Of a stretch of 28,688 nucleotides of DNA, positions 1 to 8,533 are shown piece by piece. The translations under genes were made by a program, and so were the position numbers. A model generated the notes under the pieces. It was given only the letters and a program-made list of their open reading frames with translations. It was not told where the DNA came from and did no database searches. How positions within the stretch are numbered: the first letter of the stretch is position 1; every line of letters begins with the position of its first letter. The DNA is from an uncultured Bacteroidales bacterium (GTDB lineage: Bacteria; Bacteroidota; Bacteroidia; Bacteroidales; Bacteroidaceae): positions 1-28,688 of the forward strand of contig CACXLY010000027.1 in the NCBI GenBank assembly GCA_902768605.1, written 5' to 3'.

Positions 1-114
1 AAGCCTGAACTGCTGGGCCGCCTCGCCGTAGATACCTATCGCGCCAATAACTATTGGAATTTCTTCCCCACAGACAAGACCATCGAACTCATCCGCAAAG
101 CATTAGATAAATAA
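1..114 (+). CDS. C-terminal fragment of an unidentified protein
   Basis: An open frame runs from the left edge to a TAA at 112-114 and encodes 37 residues ending in ...IRKALDK. Its start lies outside the window. The next gene begins only 6 bases after this stop on the same strand, so the two are probably co-transcribed, and this gene may belong to the same glycan-degradation locus as the GH38 gene. The visible residues (rich in aromatics: TYRANNYWNFFPTDKT) contain no motif I can assign to a family, so I give no function. Confidence 0.6.
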   Translation, partial: KPELLGRLAVDTYRANNYWNFFPTDKTIELIRKALDK

Positions 115-3100
115 ACCGTCATGAGAATCCGCCATATTACTGCCTCCGTCCTGCTCCTCTGCACTTCCGCTTTCTGCCATGCCGAGGACGAAAAGACCTT
201 CTTCCTAATCTCCGACACCCACCTCGACACGCAATGGAACTGGGATGTCAAGACCACCATCTCGCAGTACGTCAGGAACACGCTCTTCGACAACATGGCG
301 CTCATGGACAAATACCCCGCCTTCCGCCTCAACTACGAAGGCGCCATCAAGTACATGTGGATGAAGGAGTATTACCCGCAGGAGTTCGAGCGCCTCAAGC
401 AGTATGTCCAGAGCGGACAGTGGCACGTGAGCGGCATGTCCGTTGATGCCAGCGACGTCATGATGTCGTCGGCCGAAAGCATCCTCCACAGCATGCTCTA
501 TGCCAACCGTTTCTATGAGAAGGAGTTCGGAGTGCGAGGCGGCACTCATGCGTCACGCAGGCCAGCGCGGCTTCCATACTGCCAAGCTCGGATGGGGAGC
601 GGCGGCCTACAACAAACTGCCGCACTTCGGCGTCTGGCAGGGGGTGGACGGCAGCCAAGTCTATGCCATCTACAAGCCTGGCGCATACGACGTGCACGAG
701 GACTGGAACAAGGACCTGACGGGTGACAGCGAGATACTCGGCAAAATCAATACCAACATCTCCGAGAGCGGCTTGCCCGTGGCCGTGAAATACGTCGGGC
801 CGCGTGGCGACCGCGGTGGCGCCCTCCAGGACGACCCTAACAAGGATGGCGAGAACACACCTTACTGGCTCAGCTACAACGTCGGGAAGGAGGACGGCCC
901 TGTCAAGGTGCGGCTCGCTTCGCCGGATGAGTTCTTCCAGTACATGCAGGAGCACGACAACGGGCAATACAAGGTCTGGGACGGCGAGTTGCCAATGCGG
1001 ACCCACGGCGTCGGGGCATACACCAGCTGGGGTGCCCTGAAGCTATGGAACCGCAGGAATGAGCTCCTGGCCGATGCCGCCGAGAAGGCCTCTTCCCTGG
1101 CCATGTGGCTGGGCGTCCGTCAGTATCCGTCGGAGCAGCTCCGCGATGCCTGGATACGCACCCTCTGGCAGCAACACCACGACGGACTGCCGGGCACGAG
1201 CATCCTCTCCGCCAACGACTACTCCTACAACGAGTTCTACCTCGCCAACCGCACCTTTGCGCAGGAACTTGCGACGAGTGCCGGGGCCGCCATCCAGCTG
1301 ATGGACACCCAGACGGAAGGCACGCCAATCGTCGTCTATAACCCTCTCTCGCACGAACGCACCGACATCGTGGAGGGCTCCGTTTATGTCGGTCCCTATC
1401 AGAACAAGGTGCGCGTGCTTGACCCCGACGGCAAGGAAGTGCTCTCGCAAGTCACGGGCTACGACCTCCTCAGTCATCGCCTCCACTTCATCTTCGCAGC
1501 CACTGTGCCCTCCCTCGGCTATGCCGTCTATGAGGCAAGGGTAGGGGAGAAGTCCACCCTCACCTCCGAACTCACCGCCGAAACAGGCGGAAGCGTGCAG
1601 AAGTTGTCAAACGGACGCTACAGCATCTCGGTAAACAAGAACGGCGACATCTCGAATCTCTACGACCTGAAGAACAGCCGCGCGCTCATCACCTCTCCCG
1701 TCCGCCAGCAGCTCATCTACGACCACGAGGACACTTGGCCGGCATGGGAAATCAGCTATACCGACGTCTGCCGAACCCCCTCGTCGTATGTCTCGAAGAA
1801 TGTCGAGATGGAGCTCGTCGAGGACGGTCCGCTGCGCAAGTCCCTGCGCGTCGTCCGGCAGCAGGAAGGCTCTACCTTCGTGCAGTACATCCGCATGAAT
1901 GCCCTCAACGACCGCGTGGAATGTGTCAACGAGATTGATTGGCACACCTACGAACGCATGCTGAAGGTCAACTTCCCCTTCCCCTCCATGCTCAGCAACA
2001 GCCAGACGACCTACGACATCTCGCTCGGCACGATTCAGCGCGGCATACGTAGCAGCGACGAGTACGAGGTGTGCGGCCACCAGTGGGCCGACCAGAGCTC
2101 CACGAAGGGCACCTGTGGCATCTCCATCCTCTCTGATTGCAAATACGGTTGGGACAAGCCGTCGGCCACGTCGCTCCGACTGACCTTGCTGCGTACGCCA
2201 TCGTGCAAGAACTACAACCACCAGGCGAACATGGACCTCGGACCCAACAAGTTCACCTACGCCTTGCTTCCTCACGAGGGCAGCTGGAGCGAGCAGACAC
2301 AGATGCAGGCTGGAGAGTTGAACCAGCCCTTGGCAGCCTTCGTCGCTCCCAAGCACGCCGGAACCCTCAGCCGTCGCGTCGCCTTTGCCTCGCTCAGCAC
2401 GGACAAGGTCGCCATCAAGGTCCTGAAGAAGGCCGAGGATACCGACGAGCTCATCGTTCGCGTCTATGAATGGACAGGCGAAGACCAGCAGGACGTGCGC
2501 CTCTCTTTCCCCATGCCTATCAGCTCGGCCCGCGAGGTGAACGGCATCGAAGAGGAGATGCCCGATGGTCAATGCACAATAGTCGACGGCAAGCTGTCGT
2601 TCAATATCAAGCGCTATCAGCCCAAGACCTTTGCCGTCCGCGTTCCCATGATGGGCATTGTCACCTATGGAGGAGAGTCAGAAGTCGATCATCCCGGTTA
2701 CCCTGTTGCTCTTCCCTACAACATCGACCTGATGAGCTACGACAGTTCGCGCGGCAATGCTGCCAGCACCTATACCTACGCCTATCCCGCCGAGCTCATC
2801 CCCGACACGCTCCTCTGCGACGGCATGGACTTCGTGATGGGACCGCGAACCAACGGCGAAAAGAACGTGCTTCGCCTCTCTGTGCCTCAAACCATCTCCC
2901 TCCCCCAAAGGGATGGCTGGAGCAGGTCGAAGCTTTATCTCCTTCTTGCCAGCCCCACGGAAGCGGGTTCGAGTGTGACGGTGACGGCAGGCGAGGAAGA
3001 GACGGTGCTCAATGTGCCCTGCTTCACCGGTCGTGCCGCCGAGCCGCCTTCCTGCACCACCCTCACCGAAAGCTATCGCAAGCAGAACATCGTCTTTGCC

Positions 3101-3309
3101 TCTTCTCATGCCCATCATGTTAAGGACAAGGCCAACCAGACCATGCAGATGCTCTATATCTATAAATATGGTATCGAGCTGCCCGATGGCATCAGCGAGG
3201 TCACCGTCAAAGCCTCCGACCTCAAGACCTTCCTCTTTGCCGCCACAGTCGCTCCCAATCACAGCGACGACATCGAGCCATTCAAACCCCTCACCACCGA
3301 GATAGAAAG

Positions 3310-3378
3310 CGCAATGTTCACTGCTCAATCCTCAATGTATAATGGCCAATCGTCGATGGCCAATAGCCAATGGTCAAC
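3310..3378 (+). repeat. AT-rich/GGCCAAT-type short repeat run, in frame inside the GH38 gene
   Basis: About 69 bp made of degenerate units such as CAATGTTCA, CTCAATCCTCAATG, ATGGCCAAT, GATGGCCAATAG and CCAATGG. They resemble the runs found between genes elsewhere in this window. It stays in frame and encodes a Ser/Gln/Met/Asn-rich stretch (AMFTAQSSMYNGQSSM...). It sits exactly between the mannosidase body and the F5/8-type C domain, so it acts as an interdomain linker. Confidence 0.6.
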
Positions 3379-3820
3379 GGACAACCGCCTTGAGGCTCGA
3401 ACTGTCACGGCTTCGCATTACAACAACAATAACGAGGCGGCCCGCTATGCCAACGATCAGGACCCGACGACAAAATGGTGCGTCACCGGTTCGCAGAGCC
3501 AGACGCCCTGGCTGCAATACATTCTGAAGGACACTGCCGTCGTCAGCAAATGGATGGTGCTTGGCGCGGCCCGCGAGAGCGGTGGCTATGTCGCCAGGTC
3601 CTTCAAGCTGCAGTATCAGGCAGACGACGGCACTTGGGTGGATGCAGACGTCGTCGAGGGCAACCAGATGAATAAAGTCGTCCGCACGCTCTCCACCCCC
3701 ATCACCACAACCCGTGTCCGATTGCAGATGATACAGGGCGAGCAGGAAGCCTACACCACCCGCATCTACGAGTTTGCCGTCTATGGCTACCTCAAGAAGG
3801 ACGACCCTGTCGGCATCGCT

Positions 3821-3836
3821 TCTCCCTCCCGGGAGA
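3821..3836 (+). repeat. Small GC palindrome before the GH38 T9SS tail
   Basis: TCTCCC-TCCC-GGGAGA is a 6-bp stem with a 4-base loop. It lies between the F5/8-like domain and the sorting tail, encoding part of ASPSRETEEG. It resembles a shortened form of the CCCTCTCC/GGAGAGGG palindromes at 20855, 27058 and 27212. On its own it is too short to be sure. Confidence 0.35.
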
Positions 3837-4026
3837 CGGAAGAAGGGGACGCCATCTATGACCTCAGTGGCCGTCAGGTGATGAACGGCAAATGGTCGGA
3901 TGGCAAGCTGCCCCGAGGGATTTATGTCAAGCAGGGAAAGAAAGTCGTCATCTCGCACTAACCCTACCTCGCGACACGTTTCTAATTCCTTGACGACACG
4001 TTCCTGAATTGTAATCCATCTGCCTC

Positions 4027-4052
4027 GTGTGCGCGCTCATACGCGCGCACAT
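4027..4052. terminator. Hairpin between convergent GH38 and nagB genes
   Basis: TGTGCGCGC and GCGCGCACA (4028-4036 and 4043-4051) form a 9-bp perfect stem with a 6-base loop, extendable by one G-U pair. It lies 3' of the GH38 gene and starts 4 bases beyond the nagB stop, so it could serve both convergent transcripts. No clear T-tract follows on the minus strand and only a broken one (TCATTTATATATA) on the plus strand. Call it a terminator-like hairpin. Confidence 0.45.
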
Positions 4053-4055
4053 CAT

Positions 4056-4787
4056 TTATATATATGTAAAGGTAGCGGCATCCGCATCGAGCAGCACCTC
4101 GCAATGTGGATGACGCTGAAGGATGGAGGCCGGAACGTCTGTGCTGACGGGGCCGCTCACTACCCGGCTCACTATCTTTGCTTTTGCAGTTCCCTTGACC
4201 ACCAGTATGATGCGGCGGGCTTGCATGATGTCTGACAGTCCCAATGTGACGCCACCAAGCCGATGCTCGGCAGGCAGGTTCGTTTCCCTGCGTATGCGAG
4301 CCTCCAAGGCACGGTCCATGCTGCCCATGCCTACAGTACGCTCGAAGGGCGTCCCTGGCTGATTGAATCCCAGATGTCCGTTCTCGCCCAAGCCCAAGAC
4401 GAGCAGGTCGATGCCACCCCTTTGCTGCAACTTCTTCACGAAGCGCTGGCAGTCGGCAGTCAGGTCATCACTCTGCGTGGGCAACATCAGGAAGTGCTCT
4501 TCATCCACTCCCATCCCATCGATGATTTCCCTTTTGAGCATCGTGTAGCACGCGCCGGAATAGGAGCGAGGCACGCCTGTCACCTCGTCCACGCCAAAGA
4601 AGGTGACGCGGCTGGCATCAAAAGGCTGCTCGCGATGCATCCCGACCACCAGCCGGTGCATATTGCCCGTAGTGCGTCCCGTGGACAGTCCTATCACGCT
4701 CTCTGGCTTCTCCCTGATCTGCTGCACAATGCTCTCGGCAGCGGCCAGGTCAAAAGCCCGTTCGTCTCTTTCTATGTTTATTGTCAT
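4056..4787 (-). CDS. NagB-family glucosamine/galactosamine-6-phosphate deaminase-like protein
   Basis: A 243-residue cytoplasmic protein, close to the usual length of the family that converts hexosamine-6-phosphate to ketohexose-6-phosphate plus ammonia. Visible family motifs are the phosphate loop GLSTGRTTGN (residues 33-42), FFGVDEV (D67, matching catalytic D72 of the E. coli enzyme), GLGENGHLGFNQPG (132-145), the SGP/KA region and PASILQRH near the C-terminus. Two positions differ from E. coli NagB: N136 replaces D141 and Q143 replaces E148, while H138 is kept. N at the first position occurs in other family members as far as I recall; Q for E is less expected. It may therefore be a variant specificity (GalN6P or another aminosugar) or a slow enzyme. 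It starts 24 bases after the GH9 gene ends, so the two form an operon. I withhold nagB as a symbol because of these changes. Confidence 0.85.
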   Translation of the reverse strand: MTINIERDERAFDLAAAESIVQQIREKPESVIGLSTGRTTGNMHRLVVGMHREQPFDASRVTFFGVDEVTGVPRSYSGACYTMLKREIIDGMGVDEEHFLMLPTQSDDLTADCQRFVKKLQQRGGIDLLVLGLGENGHLGFNQPGTPFERTVGMGSMDRALEARIRRETNLPAEHRLGGVTLGLSDIMQARRIILVVKGTAKAKIVSRVVSGPVSTDVPASILQRHPHCEVLLDADAATFTYI

Positions 4788-4811
4788 GGCGTCAAGTCAG
4801 GGGAGGGTAAT

Positions 4812-7229
4812 CTATTCATATTCAGCGATGAGCGACAACAGCTTCCCAGCCGATGTCACCCACACCTCCTTGTAGCACGCATTGTTTGTCTGGGGCCAAT
4901 AGGGCACGTCGTCGTTGCCATAGGAACGTATGCCAACAGGTATCTCGCCCGTTATCTCGCCCGACGAGAAGCTGTCCATGGATGGATAGCGATGCCCTTC
5001 GCCATAGATGAGCGACTGGCAGAACGGATTCTTGCCTACTGTCCAGTAGAGTTGTTCCAGCCCTATCTGGAGGAGAGCCTCGTCGTTCAGGTAGTGTCCG
5101 CATAGTGCAGCACCTTTGCCTGTGGAAAGGATGATGGCCTCGTTGCCATTGAAGATGCCAAAGCTCATGGGGAAACGGCGCAGGTAGTGCCTCTCGTCAA
5201 TCTTCTCTCCGCATCGCAACTGGCTGTCGAAGAGCTGCTGGGCATTGCCTGGCGCGAAGATGTGCAGGGAATGGAAGCCATCGGGGTCGGCATACTCCTC
5301 AGCCTGCCATATCCCCGAGGGTATCATGCCGTAGGGCTCGGTGTATGGCATCAGGCGTTTCAGGTAGTCGGCATAGCGGCGTATGGCATCGTCCCATTGC
5401 GGGGCATCGGGATGCGAGGGCTGGGACTGGCACAGTGCAATAAGTGCCTGGGGAAAGAGCTGGTCGCGCGACTGATGAATGAAATGGACCGGTGCACGCC
5501 GCGTCGTGTCGCGATAGAAGTAACCCGAAAAGCCTTCTCGCTCCTGGCATCTCAGGACATAGCGAATGCTGCTGGTTGCCGTCTGGGCATAAGCCGACTC
5601 GCCCGTCATGAGATAGAGCTGTGTGGCCGACCAGCTACGGGCTGCCTGGAACAGCGACGGGGAGGTGTTGTAGGTGTGCTCCATGATGTGCGGGAAATGG
5701 CCGTAGCCATCTCGCATGAATTTATTCTCGGCAAAGCGGAAGTCTTCTGCTGCCGCCTTGGCAAGGCTGTCGCGGAGAGGGGAGGCAGGCAGGGCCTTTG
5801 CTGCTGAGGCTTCGTAGGCGGCATAGAGATAATTGTCGAAGGCATTGTCCTGCTTGCGGACGCTATGGATGTCGTCGTAGGTCCCGGTTTGGGAGTCCGT
5901 CCAGTGAAGCAGTCCTAAACTGCTGGCCCGGAAGCCGTCGCCAAAACGGCAACGCAGGACAAAGCGCAATCCCCATTCTGCCTCTTCCAGCAATCGCTTG
6001 GCCAAAAGGGGATGCGCGTCTTTGTTGTGGAGATAAGCCTCGAGCAGCGAATGGGCCACATCGGCTGTCTGTAGCGTTTGCTGCGAGAGGTCGCCTGCGT
6101 CGTGCCAGCCGCCACCATAGCAAACCTCCTGTCCTGCTTGATTGCAGAAGACATCCTGATGGCAGACTCCATGAATGCCCGGTACCTTATAGCCGCAACG
6201 CTGGCAGAAGATGAAGTTGAGCAATCGCCATTGGGTATCGAGGAAGGCATCATCCGAAATCAGGAAAGGCTCCGTGAGGGTTTCGCCAAGTCGGAGGCGA
6301 TAATGTCCGGACTCCATGAATCTGGAGAAGTCCAGCACGCTGAAGCTTCCCAATGTAGAGCGTATGAGTTGCGTCTTGCCTGTAAAGCACACCTTTCCGC
6401 TTACCTCATCCACGAGCGAGAACGTCCCCTCAGGACTGCTGTCCGCTACAGCCGTCTTGCGCCCCTTCACCAGATACCCTGTGGAGGAATAGGCGATGCA
6501 ACCTGGCTGCACGTCCCATCCAATCTCTTTCGGCTTCTCCTGCACTTGCTCTAAACGCAGGTTGCGCAGCATGTAGGTAATGCTGTCGCATTGGGCTTCG
6601 TTCCTTCCCTTCAGGTCTGTGTATAGGGTGAGACTCATCACGGAATCGCGCTCCAATCCACTTATGTCGAACACGACGGTGTTCCACCTGTTGTTGGTCA
6701 GGTTGATGAGATGCGCGCCCAACGCATTCGGCTGGGCATTCTGCAGTACGGCATTCAGGTTCATAATCATAACGCCTTGGCAGACAGGCTTCACCTCCAT
6801 GACCATCCTGGTGAAAGGTCGCAGGTCGCGCCCGTCCATGTTCAGCGACAGGCTTGCTCTGCCGAAAGTGGCATAGTCCGGGTCGCCTGCTGGCCCTTTG
6901 GCTCTTTCTCCAGTGTGAACGGGGACAGTCAGGCACAGCCCGCTGTCCGCGATATACTCCATCCGCCCAAAGCCCTCGTGTCGCCATCTGCCTGCATTGT
7001 TGTCGAGAGGTATCGCTTCTGAAAGCAGCACTGGCTGCTTGAGCTGACTTGCCTCCACCGACCGGCTGCCGTCCAAGGGCAAGGGACTGTGCAGCATGTG
7101 GCTCATGCGGATTTCCTCGTCCAGGCTGTTGCTCAGCGAATGGCGTTGCGAACAACCTGTCAGGCAGAGCAACAGCCCTCCGACAATCAATGCTGAAAAG
7201 AAAAGAAGACGATTTACTCTTGCTATCAT
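4812..7229 (-). CDS. GH9 glycoside hydrolase lipoprotein (cellulase/exo-glucosaminidase family)
   Basis: The ATG at 7229 gives 805 residues. A longer frame from 7289 would begin upstream of the promoter and lacks a signal sequence. Residues 1-26 are a lipoprotein signal with lipobox LTGC (C26), so the enzyme should sit in a membrane. Residues 75-235 form an unassigned, possibly carbohydrate-binding beta domain. Residues 246-330 match the Ig-like N-terminal domain of GH9 enzymes (IAYSSTGYLVKG...). Residues 335-805 are the GH9 barrel with GGGWHDAGD (D377 and D380, catalytic base site) and the acid candidate E788 in ACYKEVWVTSAG. GH9 inverts beta-glycosidic bonds, mostly in cellulose-type glucans; some members are exo-beta-glucosaminidases. 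The NagB-like gene directly downstream makes an amino-sugar substrate plausible (inference). Confidence 0.88.
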   Translation of the reverse strand: MIARVNRLLFFSALIVGGLLLCLTGCSQRHSLSNSLDEEIRMSHMLHSPLPLDGSRSVEASQLKQPVLLSEAIPLDNNAGRWRHEGFGRMEYIADSGLCLTVPVHTGERAKGPAGDPDYATFGRASLSLNMDGRDLRPFTRMVMEVKPVCQGVMIMNLNAVLQNAQPNALGAHLINLTNNRWNTVVFDISGLERDSVMSLTLYTDLKGRNEAQCDSITYMLRNLRLEQVQEKPKEIGWDVQPGCIAYSSTGYLVKGRKTAVADSSPEGTFSLVDEVSGKVCFTGKTQLIRSTLGSFSVLDFSRFMESGHYRLRLGETLTEPFLISDDAFLDTQWRLLNFIFCQRCGYKVPGIHGVCHQDVFCNQAGQEVCYGGGWHDAGDLSQQTLQTADVAHSLLEAYLHNKDAHPLLAKRLLEEAEWGLRFVLRCRFGDGFRASSLGLLHWTDSQTGTYDDIHSVRKQDNAFDNYLYAAYEASAAKALPASPLRDSLAKAAAEDFRFAENKFMRDGYGHFPHIMEHTYNTSPSLFQAARSWSATQLYLMTGESAYAQTATSSIRYVLRCQEREGFSGYFYRDTTRRAPVHFIHQSRDQLFPQALIALCQSQPSHPDAPQWDDAIRRYADYLKRLMPYTEPYGMIPSGIWQAEEYADPDGFHSLHIFAPGNAQQLFDSQLRCGEKIDERHYLRRFPMSFGIFNGNEAIILSTGKGAALCGHYLNDEALLQIGLEQLYWTVGKNPFCQSLIYGEGHRYPSMDSFSSGEITGEIPVGIRSYGNDDVPYWPQTNNACYKEVWVTSAGKLLSLIAEYE

Positions 7230-7259
7230 TTTTTGCGTCAGTAATTCTTTAAACCGATA

Positions 7260-7292
7260 CAAAGATACAAAAACAAAAGCAACTCCCACAAA
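7260..7292 (-). promoter_or_regulatory. Bacteroidota-type promoter of the GH9-nagB operon
   Basis: Minus-strand TATCTTTG (complement of 7260-7267) fits the -7 consensus TAnnTTTG, and TTTG (complement of 7289-7292) lies 21 bp upstream as the -33 box. Transcription would start near 7253, leaving a leader of about 24 bases before the ATG at 7229. This decides the GH9 start. Confidence 0.7.
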
Positions 7293-7309
7293 AATATTGC
7301 GCGAGTTGC
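7279..7309. promoter_or_regulatory. Inverted repeat straddling the GH9 promoter -33 box (possible operator)
   Basis: GCAACTC (7279-7285) and GAGTTGC (7303-7309) form a perfect 7-bp inverted repeat with a 17-bp centre. The -33 box lies between the arms. The position suits a repressor or activator site, but no regulator gene is in the window, so this is inference. Confidence 0.35.
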
Positions 7310-7397
7310 CTCATATTTAATTATTTTTATCGCTTCAGAACTGCAGCAGAGGAGAACAAATGGTCAATGATTGATGTTGACTTCGTCGAGCTAAAGC

Positions 7398-7445
7398 TTC
7401 AATGTTCAATTTTCAACCTTCAATTTTCAATTTTCAATTTTCAAT
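7398..7445. repeat. TTCAATTT short-period repeat run upstream of the recombinase
   Basis: About 48 bp of TTCAATTT-type units (CTTCAATGTTCAATTTTCAA, then ACCTTCAATTTTCAATTT and on). It is the intergenic form of the AT-rich family also found in coding sequence at 8921, 11981 and 12421. It ends about 28 bp before the recombinase start. Confidence 0.7.
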
Positions 7446-7473
7446 AAAATAACCTCCCTAATTCTATTTTGTT

Positions 7474-8493
7474 ATGAAACATGATGAAGAAAAAAGTCTG
7501 AAACAGAGAAATGGTTTCCTCGCATACCTAAACTGCGAGATTGAACATCAGCGGCAGAACGGCCATATCAGCGTGGCCAACAACTACGCCAGTGCGGCAC
7601 ACAGCTTTTCCCGTTTCCTAAGGACAAAGAGCAAGGCCGATATCTCCTTCAAGAAGATGTCGTCCCAGCTTGTGGCCGATTATGAGGCTTGGCTGCAGAC
7701 CTGTGGCCTCTGCAGGAACACCACGTCTTTTTACATCCGTGCCTTGCAGTCCGTCTATCACAAGGCAGTGCGCAAAGGACTCACCGCAGACTGCCATCCG
7801 TTCTGCGGAACCTATCGTGGTGTGGCACGTACAGTGAAGCGTGCCATCGATGCCACGGAGGTCTGCCAGCTCAGTACGCTCGACATACGTCGTGCACTCT
7901 TGGACAATGGCGACTACAGGAATGGCAAGCGTCTGGACCACATGCTCCACCAGCTGGAGTTTGCCCGCGACATCTTCATATTCTGCTTTTGCGCCCGCGG
8001 CCTGACCTTTGTCGATTTGGCACACTTGCGGAAGTCGGCCATCTCGGGAAACCTGCTGGTTTATGTGCGCCGCAAGACCAAGCAACGTATTGAGGTGCAG
8101 GTAGAACCGATGATGCAGGCGGTCATAGAGCGCTATCCTTCTCATACAGATTATCTGCTGCCTATCCTGACGAAGACAGGCAATTTGGAAGCCGTCTATC
8201 ATCAGTATCGTTATGCCCTCGGACGCTATAATGCTTGTCTTGACACATTGGGCACGATGCTTGGCGGACTCAAACTCACCTCATATGTCAGCAGGCACTC
8301 ATGGGCTTCGGCAGCACACCAACAGCATGTCCCCTTGTCTGTCATCAGCCAATCCATGGGGCACGACTCCGAGAAGACCACAGAGATTTACCTCAAATCA
8401 CTCGAATGCAACGTCATCAACAAAACCAATCACGAATTGTTGAACAGCGTGTTCCATAGAGCCGGAAAAACAGGAAGAACCTCCAAAAAGTGA
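7474..8493 (+). CDS. Tyrosine recombinase / site-specific integrase
   Basis: A 339-residue phage-integrase-family recombinase of the size usual in Bacteroidales. Residues 1-110 form the SAM-like core-binding domain. The catalytic domain shows R175 (CARGLTFVDL), K201 or K203 (VRRKTKQ), R274-H275 (TSYVSRHSW), H297 (QSMGHDSEKTT) and nucleophile Y306 (EIYLKSLE). The usual first His of HxxR is replaced, as is common in Bacteroidota members (YVxRH). It stands alone: no excisionase, relaxase, phage gene or obvious attachment repeats were seen nearby. It could be a relic of a mobile element, a DNA invertase acting elsewhere, or a domesticated recombinase. It faces the GH20 gene tail to tail with only 40 bases between them, which hold a weak 8-bp stem (8501-8508 with 8524-8531, one G-U pair). 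Confidence 0.92.
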   Translation: MKHDEEKSLKQRNGFLAYLNCEIEHQRQNGHISVANNYASAAHSFSRFLRTKSKADISFKKMSSQLVADYEAWLQTCGLCRNTTSFYIRALQSVYHKAVRKGLTADCHPFCGTYRGVARTVKRAIDATEVCQLSTLDIRRALLDNGDYRNGKRLDHMLHQLEFARDIFIFCFCARGLTFVDLAHLRKSAISGNLLVYVRRKTKQRIEVQVEPMMQAVIERYPSHTDYLLPILTKTGNLEAVYHQYRYALGRYNACLDTLGTMLGGLKLTSYVSRHSWASAAHQQHVPLSVISQSMGHDSEKTTEIYLKSLECNVINKTNHELLNSVFHRAGKTGRTSKK

Positions 8494-8533
8494 GGAGTGA
8501 AAACGTATGTCTCTTTGTTGGATATGCGTTTGC

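Larger units (their letters stand above)
121..3961 (+). pseudogene. GH38 alpha-mannosidase with F5/8 C domain and T9SS tail, disrupted by deletion and frameshift
   Basis: Family GH38 enzymes are zinc-dependent retaining alpha-mannosidases acting on N-glycan-type mannosides. The start at 121 gives a signal peptide (residues 1-21, ending CHA) and then the zinc motif THLDTQWNW (H34, D36). This frame reads normally to about 540. From 542 the homologous protein continues in another frame (LMRHAGQRGFHTAKLGWG...) without a stop to 3961. Between the halves the usual GH38 stretch around the nucleophile Asp (a D-x-FG motif, also a zinc ligand) is missing. The lost length should be 2 mod 3, by my estimate about 50-56 bp. 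The other zinc His lies in WQQHHDG (1166-1186). Downstream come the mannosidase beta domains, an F5/8 (discoidin-like) domain at about 3391-3790 and a T9SS sorting tail at about 3800-3958 (IYDLSGRQVMNG...). An open frame of more than 1100 codons after the lesion means it is recent or an assembly error. As written the enzyme should be dead. Identification is confident; the cause of the break is not. Confidence 0.85.

Noticed and set aside
500..541. Independent start of the large GH38 frame at 500
   Set aside because: The first 14 codons (MPTVSMRRSSECEA) are an out-of-frame reading of the upstream mannosidase segment, so this is not a real N-terminus.
4263..5105. Plus-strand 280-codon ORF across nagB and the GH9 end
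   Set aside because: It crosses two genes antisense and the gap between them, with no family signal.
7230..7289. N-terminal extension of GH9 to 7289
   Set aside because: It would start upstream of the predicted transcription start and place the lipoprotein signal 20 residues inside.
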